Below, piece after piece: positions 6,972 through 12,131 of a stretch of 13,134 nucleotides of DNA. The DNA lies in assembly GCA_964431205.1 (NCBI GenBank), contig CAYSIX010000107.1, positions 1 to 13,134 on the forward strand, in the 5' to 3' direction. This DNA is from CAYSIX01 sp964431205. Its GTDB lineage: Bacteria > Planctomycetota > Phycisphaerae > Phycisphaerales > Phycisphaeraceae. The position numbers were made by a program, and so were the translations under genes. Under the pieces are notes generated by a model, which ran no database searches, had not been told where the DNA came from, and saw only the letters and a list, made by a program, of their open reading frames with translations. The stretch's first letter is position 1. Every line of letters begins with the position of its first letter.

Positions 6972-7073
6972 CGAACTCGAAACTCAGACCTCCAAACTCG
7001 AACCTCGGGACTGGTCCCCGCCCACGCGGGGCGTCGCCCGGCCGCTAAACATCAAACTCGAACCTCGGAACTG
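6972..7073. repeat. Heptamer array (consensus RAAACTC / GAACCTC), interrupted
   Basis: The 7-base units CGAACTC, GAAACTC, AGACCTC, CAAACTC, GAACCTC, GGGACTG (6972-7013) are interrupted by a 39-base REP-like segment (7014-7052). They resume as CAAACTC, GAACCTC, GGAACTG (7053-7073). The last three units before the break and the three after it form a 21-base direct repeat (6993-7013 and 7053-7073) with one mismatch. The array ends about 10 bases before the putative -10 box of the DCC gene. Confidence 0.8.
7026..7050 (+). repeat. REP-like hairpin element, copy 1
   Basis: A 25-base element, GCGGGGCGTCGCCCGGC followed by CGCTAAAC, matches 22 of 25 positions with the copy at 7539-7563. The first part folds into a GC hairpin; the CGCTRAAC tail is shared, as CGCTAAGC, with the inverted pair at 9363-9438. 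It sits inside the heptamer array between two 21-base direct repeats. Confidence 0.65.
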
Positions 7074-7082
7074 ATCGCCGCC

Positions 7083-7088
7083 TACCAT
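7083..7088 (+). promoter_or_regulatory. Putative -10 box TACCAT of the DCC gene
   Basis: TACCAT (TAnnnT form) ends 5 bases before the GTG start at 7094, and no ribosome-binding site lies between. The identical hexamer precedes the YpdA-like gene. The expected -35 position falls on the heptamer array and has no good TTGACA match. This suggests, but does not prove, a leaderless transcript. Confidence 0.4.
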
Positions 7089-7093
7089 TCGAC

Positions 7094-7495
7094 GTGTCTG
7101 AGCACTTCGACATCAAGGTCCTCTACGACGGCGACTGCCCGCTTTGCCGGCGAGAGGTCGCCTTTCTCCAGAAGTTCGACCGCCACAACCGCATCGTCGC
7201 CGAGGACATCGCCGCCCCCGACTTCGACGCCCGCGCCTACGGGCGAAGCCAGGAAGACCTCATGGCCCGGATCCACGGCGTGCTGCCCGACGGCACCGTG
7301 ATCGAGGGCGTCGAGGTCTTCCGCCGGCTGTACCGGGCCATCGGGCTGGGCTGGCTGGTGGCGTGGACGCGCTGGCCGGGCTTTCGTTGGCTCGCCGACG
7401 TCGCCTACCGCTGGTTCGCCCGCAACCGCCTGCGCCTCACCGGCCGTACGTGCGACGCCGCCTGCCAAACGAACCCGCGGCCCCAGGGGCGCTGA
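7094..7495 (+). CDS. DCC-family thiol-disulfide oxidoreductase-like protein (DUF393)
   Basis: A 133-residue protein of the DUF393/YuxK group, named for the N-terminal Asp-Cys-Cys motif. That motif is seen as YDGDCPLCRREVAFL (11-25), with Cys15 and Cys18 in a CxxC arrangement. The family is predicted to be thioredoxin-like and to do thiol-disulfide chemistry; direct biochemical evidence is thin. The rest shows the family's RIVAEDIAAPDFD, IEGVEVFRRLYRAIGLGWLVAW and WFARNR stretches, with one semi-hydrophobic segment (about 77-95). Two more cysteines, C120 and C124, lie near the C-terminus (TCDAAC), a second possible redox pair. GTG 7094 places the motif where the family has it. It lies 137 bases before the YpdA-like gene on the same strand, and two direct copies of a REP-like element bracket it. 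Confidence 0.9.
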   Translation: MSEHFDIKVLYDGDCPLCRREVAFLQKFDRHNRIVAEDIAAPDFDARAYGRSQEDLMARIHGVLPDGTVIEGVEVFRRLYRAIGLGWLVAWTRWPGFRWLADVAYRWFARNRLRLTGRTCDAACQTNPRPQGR

Positions 7496-7538
7496 GCCCG
7501 ACGAGGGGCGCTGAACACGAGACGACGCGCAGGCCCGC

Positions 7539-7563
7539 GCGGGGCGTTGCCCCGCCGCTGAAC
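7539..7563 (+). repeat. REP-like hairpin element, copy 2
   Basis: GCGGGGC-GTT-GCCCCGC gives a perfect 7-bp stem with a 3-base loop, followed by CGCTGAAC. The 25-base unit matches copy 1 (7026-7050) at 22 of 25 positions and has the same orientation. It lies between the DCC and YpdA-like genes. Nearby AGGGGCGCTGA (7485-7495) and AGGGGCGCTGAAC (7504-7516) look like partial copies of its tail. Confidence 0.65.
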
Positions 7564-7618
7564 GGACGCCCGAAGATGGGGGCCAGTCCGCGAGCCGCCT
7601 TCGCCGGGATCGCCCCGC

Positions 7619-7624
7619 TACCAT
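7619..7624 (+). promoter_or_regulatory. Putative -10 box TACCAT of the YpdA-like gene
   Basis: TACCAT ends 8 bases before ATG 7633 with no purine-rich ribosome-binding site between, as for the DCC gene. No clear -35 box was found. A leaderless or near-leaderless transcript is the inferred consequence. Confidence 0.4.
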
Positions 7625-7632
7625 GCCTGCCC

Positions 7633-8709
7633 ATGAGCGATCCGACCTCCACCGACGTCCTGATCGTCGGCGCCGGGCCGATCGGCCTCGAGCTCGCCGT
7701 CGCCCTCAAACGCGCCGGCGTGGACTTCGTCCACGTCGACGCCGGCCAGATCGCCCAGACCATCACCTGGTACCCCTACCAGACCCGCTACTTCTCCAGC
7801 CCCGAACGCATCGCCATCGCCGGCGTCCCCCTGGTCACCCCCGACCAGACCAAGGCCACACGCGAGCAGTACCTGGCCTACCTGCGCGGCGTCGTCGAGC
7901 AGTTCGACCTGCGCGTCCGCACCTACGAACGCGTCATCCACCTCGAACGCGCCGCCGACGGGTTCACCGTCACCACCGACCGCCGCGGCTCCACACGCAT
8001 CTACCACACGCACCGCGTCGTCCTGGCCATCGGCGACATGCACCGGCCCCGCCTGCTGAACATCCCGGGCGAGGACCTCGAACACGTCAGCCACTACTTC
8101 GACGAGCCGCACCGCTACTTCCGCACGCGGCTGCTCATCGTCGGCGGGCGCAACTCCGCCGTCGAGGCCGCCCTGCGCTGCTTCCGCGCGGGGGCCGAGG
8201 TCTCCGTCAGCTACCGCCGGGACGGGTTTGACGAGAAGTCGATCAAGTACTGGCTTTTGCCGGAGATCCGGGCGCTGATCAAGGCGGGCAAGATCGGTTT
8301 TCATCCACGCACGATCCCGACGCGGATCACGCCGCAGCGCGTGGAGCTGGTGCCGACCGATGCGAGCGGGCTTGCGGATGCCGACGCCGGGCCTGCGCGG
8401 AAGGTGGCCGCGGACTTCGTCCTGCTGCTGACCGGCTACGAGATGGATACGACGCTGTTCGAGATGGCCGGCGTCGAGCTGGTCGGCGAGAACCGCGCCC
8501 CGCGTTTCGACCCCGAGACGATGGAGACGAACGTGCCGGGCCTGTTTGTCGCCGGCACCGCCGCCGCCGGCACGCAGCACCGCTTCCGACTGTTCATCGA
8601 GAACTGCCACCCCCACGTCAGCCGCATCACCCGCGCCATCACGGGCGCCGCGCCACCCGCCGAGCTGGTCAACCCCGCCGCCGCCGAGTACGCCCTGCCC
8701 GAGTCTTGA
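7633..8709 (+). CDS. YpdA-like FAD/NAD(P)-dependent oxidoreductase
   Basis: A 358-residue two-dinucleotide-domain flavoprotein resembling YpdA, the NADPH-dependent bacillithiol disulfide reductase of Firmicutes. An FAD-binding Rossmann motif DVLIVGAGPIGLE (8-20) and a central NAD(P)-binding motif LIVGGRNSAVEAAL (168-181) are clear. Also YpdA-like are FSSPERIAIAGVP (54-66), KSIKYWLLPEI (202-212), LLTGYEMDTTLFEMAGVEL (265-283) and TNVPGLFVAG followed by FIENCHPH (299-328). In characterised YpdA the first motif reads GxGPCGL and that cysteine is needed; here the position is Ile17, so the thiol substrate or mechanism may differ. ATG 7633 starts 10 residues before the first glycine motif; an earlier in-frame extension would read through the REP element and is rejected. 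Soluble, cytoplasmic. The -35 box of the next gene overlaps its stop. Confidence 0.85.
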   Translation: MSDPTSTDVLIVGAGPIGLELAVALKRAGVDFVHVDAGQIAQTITWYPYQTRYFSSPERIAIAGVPLVTPDQTKATREQYLAYLRGVVEQFDLRVRTYERVIHLERAADGFTVTTDRRGSTRIYHTHRVVLAIGDMHRPRLLNIPGEDLEHVSHYFDEPHRYFRTRLLIVGGRNSAVEAALRCFRAGAEVSVSYRRDGFDEKSIKYWLLPEIRALIKAGKIGFHPRTIPTRITPQRVELVPTDASGLADADAGPARKVAADFVLLLTGYEMDTTLFEMAGVELVGENRAPRFDPETMETNVPGLFVAGTAAAGTQHRFRLFIENCHPHVSRITRAITGAAPPAELVNPAAAEYALPES

Positions 8710-8733
8710 CGCGCCCCGGCCCGCCACTACGCT
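8706..8733 (+). promoter_or_regulatory. Sigma70-type promoter of the GlcG/HbpS-like gene
   Basis: TTGACG (8706-8711; five of six matches to the -35 consensus) and TACGCT (8728-8733) are 16 bases apart. The -35 box overlaps the TGA stop of the upstream reductase. The predicted transcript would have a leader of about 45 bases containing the ribosome-binding site GAAGGGG (8771-8777). Confidence 0.55.
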
Positions 8734-8783
8734 ACCGAAGCGGCAATCGGACTCCCGAAACCCATCCATCGAAGGGGCGACCC

Positions 8784-9341
8784 ATGGCACGCTTGAACGT
8801 ACTGATCTCCGTCGGCCTGACCACCCTGCTCTTCGCCGCCACCATCGGCTTTTTCCTGCGGCCCGGCCCCGTCGCCGCCCAACCCAGCCGCGACATCGCC
8901 AGCGACCCCGCCGCTCACGACGCCGAACCGCTGTCCACCCATGACATCAGCCTCGACCAGGCCCACCTCGTGCTCATCGCCGCGGTCGAAAAAGCCGAGC
9001 GGATCGACACGAAGATGAACATCGCCGTCGTCGACGCCGGCGGCAACCTCAAGGCCTTCCTCCGCATGGACGGCGCCTGGCTCGGCAGCATCGACATCGC
9101 CATCCGCAAAGCCAAAACCGCCCGCTTCTTCGACATGCCCACCGGTGACATCGGCCAGCTCAGCCAGCCCGGCGGGTCGCTGTACAACATCGAGCACTCC
9201 AACGGCGGTTTGATCACCTTCCCCGGCGGCGTGCCGATCAAGACCGCCGACGGCACGATCATCGGCGCCGTCGGCGTCTCGGGTTCCACCGTCGAGAACG
9301 ACCACGCCGTCGCCACCGCCGGCGCCGCCGCCCTCCGCTGA
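8784..9341 (+). CDS. Exported GlcG/HbpS-family protein, possible heme-binding
   Basis: A 185-residue protein of the PF03928 group (GlcG, HbpS). Streptomyces HbpS is an extracellular heme-binding, redox-responsive partner of a sensor kinase; GlcG is a glycolate-operon protein of unclear role. The N-terminus has a hydrophobic segment (about 6-25) and a likely signal-peptide cleavage after PVAA (residue 32). The domain follows: LDQAHLVLIAAVEKAE, MNIAVVDAGGNLKAFLRMDGAW (78-99), SIDIAIRKAKTA (102-113) and GVPIKTADGTIIGAVGVSGST (149-169), all family hallmarks. ATG 8784 is supported by GAAGGGG with a 6-base gap. The mature protein has no cysteine, so it is not a lipoprotein. No sensor kinase is adjacent. 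Heme binding and redox sensing are inferred from the family only. Confidence 0.87.
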   Translation: MARLNVLISVGLTTLLFAATIGFFLRPGPVAAQPSRDIASDPAAHDAEPLSTHDISLDQAHLVLIAAVEKAERIDTKMNIAVVDAGGNLKAFLRMDGAWLGSIDIAIRKAKTARFFDMPTGDIGQLSQPGGSLYNIEHSNGGLITFPGGVPIKTADGTIIGAVGVSGSTVENDHAVATAGAAALR

Positions 9342-9362
9342 CCCCCCGCGACGCCGCGGCCC

Positions 9363-9438
9363 GCAGGGAGCACTTCGTGCCTCCCGCTAAGCATGGCCGA
9401 TGGATCCCGCTTAGCGCGCGGCACGAAGTGCCCCGCGC
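9363..9438. repeat. Inverted pair of REP-like elements (BIME-like)
   Basis: Two 30-base elements (9363-9392, and 9409-9438 on the opposite strand) match at 25 of 30 positions. Both share the core GCACTTCGTGCC and the tail CGCTAAGC, and are separated by a 16-base centre. Each core can fold by itself, and the pair can fold as one long cruciform. It fills the gap between the convergent HbpS-like and YqgE genes and may end both transcripts. The hairpin-plus-CGCTRARC layout also occurs at 7026-7050 and 7539-7563. Confidence 0.75.
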
Positions 9439-9474
9439 TGGCGCGCGTAATTGACTCCCGGCCTACACGGTCCG

Positions 9475-10026
9475 TCAGTTCACGCTCGGGTCGTCGGGCA
9501 TCATGTTCGGCCGCAGCAGCATCGCCGCCTGCGTCGGGTTGATCCGTCGCAGCAGCTCGAACCACATCCGCGGTGAGCCGTGGAACACGTGCTCGGGTTT
9601 GGCCGGGGTGACGATCCACGACTCGCGGTCGATCTCGCTCTCGAGCTGCCCGGCGCCCCACCCCGCGTAGCCGACGTAGCAGCGCATCTCATCGCGGCCG
9701 TGCTCCATCAGCCAGGCGATCTCGTCGGCGTCGGCGGTGAAGTGCAGGCCCGGCGCGACCTCGAGCTGTGACTGAAACGACAGCGTGTGCAGCAGCATCA
9801 GCGGGCCGGAGCACGGCCCACCCTGATACAGCACCCCCTCCTGATGACACGGCACGTCGCTGACCTGCTCCCACGCCTCGGGCACACGCGTCTTGGTCGG
9901 CCGGTTCAGCACCAGCCCCAGCGCCCCCTCCTCGCCGTGCTCGACCATCAGCGTGACCGTCTGCGCGAAGTTCGGATCGAGCATGTCCGTGCCGGCGATC
10001 AACAGCTTGCCGCGGTACGACTCCAT
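9475..10026 (-). CDS. YqgE/AlgH family protein (UPF0301)
   Basis: A 183-residue cytoplasmic protein of the YqgE/AlgH family. AlgH was named for an effect on alginate regulation in Pseudomonas, but the molecular role is unsettled. Family hallmarks are GKLLIAGTDMLDPNFAQTVTLMVEHGEEGALGLVLNRP (positions 6-43), with VLYQGGPCSGPLMLLH (65-80), CYVGYAGWGAGQLESEI (115-131) and SWIVTPAKPEHVFH (136-149). Length and motif order are normal and it looks intact. ATG 10026 starts six residues before the conserved block. TAAGAT ends 7 bases upstream and there is no ribosome-binding site, so the transcript may be leaderless. It converges on the HbpS-like gene across an inverted REP-like pair. Confidence 0.95.
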   Translation of the reverse strand: MESYRGKLLIAGTDMLDPNFAQTVTLMVEHGEEGALGLVLNRPTKTRVPEAWEQVSDVPCHQEGVLYQGGPCSGPLMLLHTLSFQSQLEVAPGLHFTADADEIAWLMEHGRDEMRCYVGYAGWGAGQLESEIDRESWIVTPAKPEHVFHGSPRMWFELLRRINPTQAAMLLRPNMMPDDPSVN

Positions 10027-10033
10027 CGCTCAC

Positions 10034-10039
10034 ATCTTA
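10034..10039 (-). promoter_or_regulatory. Putative -10 box TAAGAT of yqgE
   Basis: TAAGAT (five of six matches to TATAAT) on the minus strand ends exactly 7 bases before ATG 10026, the usual distance from a -10 box to the first transcribed base. The intervening GTGAGCG is not a useful ribosome-binding site. The -35 region is weak. Confidence 0.5.
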
Positions 10040-10092
10040 GCAGCGCGTGGGGCGATCTCGACCGCTGATCGACGTGCTTCGGGCGCACGAAA

Positions 10093-10133
10093 CAGGCCCG
10101 GGCCGCTCATGATCGGGAGCGGACCCGGGCCTG
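10093..10133 (-). terminator. Hairpin terminator of the osmC-like gene
   Basis: A long stem pairs CAGGCCCGGG (10093-10102) with CCCGGGCCTG (10124-10133) and CCGCTC (10103-10108) with GAGCGG (10117-10122). One base is bulged and the loop is 8 bases. Read on the minus strand it lies about 40 bases past the osmC-like stop and is followed only by TTTCG, so the U tract is weak. It could also shield against read-through into yqgE. Confidence 0.65.
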
Positions 10134-10172
10134 CGCCGGTTGGTCGCTTCGGCCCGGCTGGCAGCCGCGGCT

Positions 10173-10763
10173 TCAATTGTCCTCGATCACCAGCTCAGAG
10201 AACAGCGGGATCGAGCTGGTGATGTTGAAGTAGTTGGGGCTGGTGGCCTTGACGATCTCGTGCAGCTTCTGGAACTGCTCGGGCGTGCCGTCGCCGGCGA
10301 TCCGCACGGTCTGCTTCAGGCCGTCGTAGCCCGGCTTGACGTGCGTGTCGATGCCGAGGAACCCGCGCAGGTCGATGTCGCCGCTCAGCTCCACCTCGAG
10401 CCGCGTCAGCCGCACGCCCATCAGCGCCGCCACCGCCGCGTACCCGACCATCATGCACGCGTTGGTCGCCGACATCAGGTACTCCTGCGGGTTGGCGAAC
10501 TGGTTGGTCCCGCACAGCTCCAGCGGCTCGTCGATCTGGATCGTGAAGCGGCGCTCGGCCTTCTGCCCGCCGATCACGAACCCGTCCACCTCGTGGTCCG
10601 AGCGGGTCCCGCCCTTCCACGTGCTGGTGACCTTCCAGGTGGTCATGGCCTTGTCGGTGTCGGCCTCGATGCCGGCGATCGCCGCACGCAGGGCCTCGAC
10701 GTCGATGCCGTTGACCTTCTCGTTGACCGTCTGCCCGGTCGTTTCCATCGTCGCGGTGCTCAT
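10173..10763 (-). CDS. OsmC family protein
   Basis: A 196-residue OsmC/Ohr-superfamily protein. Members reduce organic or fatty-acid hydroperoxides with a Cys pair, but many OsmC-like proteins are uncharacterised. The domain runs from about residue 42 (TWKVTSTWKGGTRSDHEVDGF) through the central helix NPQEYLMSATNACMMVGYAA (91-110) to the C-terminal VKATSPNYFNITSSIPL (171-187). Cys103 in the helix matches the peroxidatic cysteine. Where the second cysteine is expected (usual form N-C-P), the sequence is S-P-N (175-177). The only other cysteine is Cys84, just before the helix, so the classical pair is incomplete. ATG 10763 has a strong AAGGAG 7 bases upstream (10771-10776). It is divergent from the TetR-type regulator, with a shared 182-base intergenic region that holds a palindrome; control by that regulator is likely but inferred. 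Confidence 0.9.
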   Translation of the reverse strand: MSTATMETTGQTVNEKVNGIDVEALRAAIAGIEADTDKAMTTWKVTSTWKGGTRSDHEVDGFVIGGQKAERRFTIQIDEPLELCGTNQFANPQEYLMSATNACMMVGYAAVAALMGVRLTRLEVELSGDIDLRGFLGIDTHVKPGYDGLKQTVRIAGDGTPEQFQKLHEIVKATSPNYFNITSSIPLFSELVIEDN

Positions 10764-10892
10764 GGTGTGTCTCCTTGGTGTTCGTCGTGCTGGGTGAGTG
10801 TCCGTGCCTGATCGGCGAGTCCGCGACCCGCCGCCGGTTGGCTAGCCGGACGAATCATCGTCGAGGATCGCCGCTTGAACAGTGCACTCGCC

Positions 10893-10910
10893 GTACACCC
10901 CCCGGTGTAC
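10893..10910. promoter_or_regulatory. Palindromic operator candidate GTACACC-N4-GGTGTAC
   Basis: A perfect 7-4-7 inverted repeat ends immediately before the -35 box (10911) of the TetR-type gene. A related half site, GGTGCAC (10915-10921), follows at an 11-base step and overlaps that -35 box. Symmetric sites in a divergent intergenic region are the usual targets of TetR-family repressors, so autoregulation and control of the osmC-like gene are inferred. Confidence 0.6.
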
Positions 10911-10939
10911 TTGAGGTGCACCCCCGGCCTGGGGATAAT
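10911..10939 (+). promoter_or_regulatory. Sigma70-type promoter of the TetR-type regulator
   Basis: TTGAGG (10911-10916) and GATAAT (10934-10939) are separated by exactly 17 bases; the boxes match consensus at four and five of six positions. The -10 box ends 6 bases before ATG 10946, so transcription should begin at or next to the start codon, giving a leaderless mRNA. This is the best promoter in the window. Confidence 0.7.
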
Positions 10940-10945
10940 CCAATC

Positions 10946-11641
10946 ATGCCGCCGGCAAGAAGGGACAAGACGGTCGCGGAGCTGTTCGGGCTGCCCGAGC
11001 CGGCCAAGACCGGTCGGCAGCGCATCGTCGCCGCGGCGATCGAGCTGTTCTACGCCCACGGGTTCCAGGCCGTCGGCATCGACCAGGTGCTGGCCAAGGC
11101 CGGCGTGACCAAGACGACCTTCTACAAGCACTTCGAGAGCAAGGACGAGCTGATGGTCGAGGCGATCCGCTGCCGCGACGAGTGGGAGATGCGCGCGTGG
11201 CAGCGGGCCGTCGAGGAGCTGGCCGGCGAGGACCCGCGGGCCCAGTTGCTCGCCTTTTTCGACGTGCTGGACATCTGGTTCAACGACCCGGACTTCCAGG
11301 GCTGCATCTTCATCAACACCGCTGCGGAGTTCCCCAACCCTCACGACCCGGTCCACGAGGCCGCCGCCGCCCACAAGCGACGCAACCGCGACTTGTTCCG
11401 CGACCTGGCCGCCCGCGCCGGCGTCCGCGACCCCGAGACGTTTGCCGACCGCTTCACCGCCCTGCTCGAGGGCACGCTCGTGCTGCGGCAGGTCCACGGC
11501 CGCGACGACGCCGCCCGCGTCATCCGACCCGCCGTCGAGCAGCTCCTGGCCGAGCAGGCGTCCCTCACCGACGCCGAGCCACCGGCCGGCGACGCCCGTC
11601 CGCCCGGGCGATCCAAGGCCCGCACGCCCCAGGTCAACTGA
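10946..11641 (+). CDS. TetR/AcrR-family transcriptional regulator
   Basis: A 231-residue regulator with an N-terminal TetR helix-turn-helix. TGRQRIVAAAIELFYAHGFQAVGIDQVLAKAGVTKTTFYKHFESKDEL (22-69) contains the recognition helix around VTKTTFYKHF. The C-terminal ligand domain includes FQGCIFINTAAEFPNPHDPVHEAAAAHK (117-144), a pattern seen in a TetR subgroup whose ligands are mostly unknown. Cys120 and Cys76 are the only cysteines, so thiol sensing is possible but untested. A Pro/Arg-rich tail (about 211-231) is disordered-looking. ATG 10946 is set by the promoter 6 bases upstream and by the usual N-terminal length. The gene is divergent from the osmC-like gene, which is its most likely target. 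Confidence 0.93.
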   Translation: MPPARRDKTVAELFGLPEPAKTGRQRIVAAAIELFYAHGFQAVGIDQVLAKAGVTKTTFYKHFESKDELMVEAIRCRDEWEMRAWQRAVEELAGEDPRAQLLAFFDVLDIWFNDPDFQGCIFINTAAEFPNPHDPVHEAAAAHKRRNRDLFRDLAARAGVRDPETFADRFTALLEGTLVLRQVHGRDDAARVIRPAVEQLLAEQASLTDAEPPAGDARPPGRSKARTPQVN

Positions 11642-11816
11642 CGTCCGCCGCACGGCCCGCGCGCACACGGCCGGCGATGCCGCGAGAGGTCCCGCCGGCG
11701 CCCGGTTCGGCCACGTCGATCGCAAGTTGTTTCCGCAAGAGACGATACGACCTGCGGCGGTCTCCGCCGGCCGCCAGGTGCGCACCGGCGCGGGCCTTGG
11801 GACAAGGGTGAAGGGG

Positions 11817-11892
11817 CAGGAGGCAGGAGTAGGGAGACAGGAGTGAGGAGACTGGAGCAGGAGACTGGAGACAGAAGACAGGAAGCTGGAGA
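11817..11892. repeat. Heptamer tandem array, consensus CAGGAGA / CTGGAGA
   Basis: Eleven units of the form C-[AT]-GGAG-N are recognisable: CAGGAGG, CAGGAGT, AGGGAGA, CAGGAGT, GAGGAGA, CTGGAG (one base short), CAGGAGA, CTGGAGA, CAGAAGA, CAGGAAG, CTGGAGA. The plus strand is nearly all purine. The array lies between the TetR-type gene and icd and does not overlap a credible gene. Confidence 0.85.
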
Positions 11893-12000
11893 TGAAGTTT
11901 CGAGCAGGCGGTCACCCCGTCACCGGAGCACGTCGTCACCACCGGCGGGAGTCATCCACCGCGGCAATTGGTCTGCTTTGGCCAGGCGCGCTGCCAAACG

Positions 12001-12020
12001 TGACCAGTTACCTGACCAGT
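12001..12020. promoter_or_regulatory. Direct repeat TGACCAGT-N4-TGACCAGT upstream of icd
   Basis: Two exact 8-base copies start 12 bases apart, about 112-131 bases before the icd start and just after the bulged inverted repeat TTTGGCCAG...CTGCCAAA (11977-11998). This could be a regulator-binding site, but no protein can be named from the sequence. Confidence 0.35.
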
Positions 12021-12131
12021 GGGCGTGCCCACGATCGCCGGGGCGCTTGTCGCGGGGACGGATCTGGGCCATGATGCACGGCTCGGAGAGACCTGCCAGC
12101 CCTCAACCCCCCAGGAAGTGGAGCCTGCACC

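Larger units (their letters stand above)
11642..12131. other. Intergenic region upstream of icd
   Basis: No gene is supported. It holds the GGAG-type heptamer array (11817-11892), three GTCACC words between about 11911 and 11937, a bulged inverted repeat TTTGGC...GCCAAA (11977-11998) and the direct repeat TGACCAGT (12001-12008 and 12013-12020). The icd ribosome-binding site GGAG is at 12120-12123. I see no clear terminator for the TetR-type gene and no strong promoter for icd. Confidence 0.5.

Noticed and set aside
7144..7632. N-terminal extension of the YpdA-like protein by 163 codons
   Set aside because: The frame merely stays open through the DCC gene in the wrong register and through the REP-like element; the family starts near residue 1 at ATG 7633.
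7618..8790. 390-codon minus-strand frame opposite the YpdA-like gene
   Set aside because: Antisense shadow of low-complexity Val/Gly/Asp/Ala composition, with no domain.
10760..11785. 341-codon minus-strand frame opposite the TetR-type gene
   Set aside because: Antisense shadow that also crosses the divergent promoter and operator; no recognisable domain.
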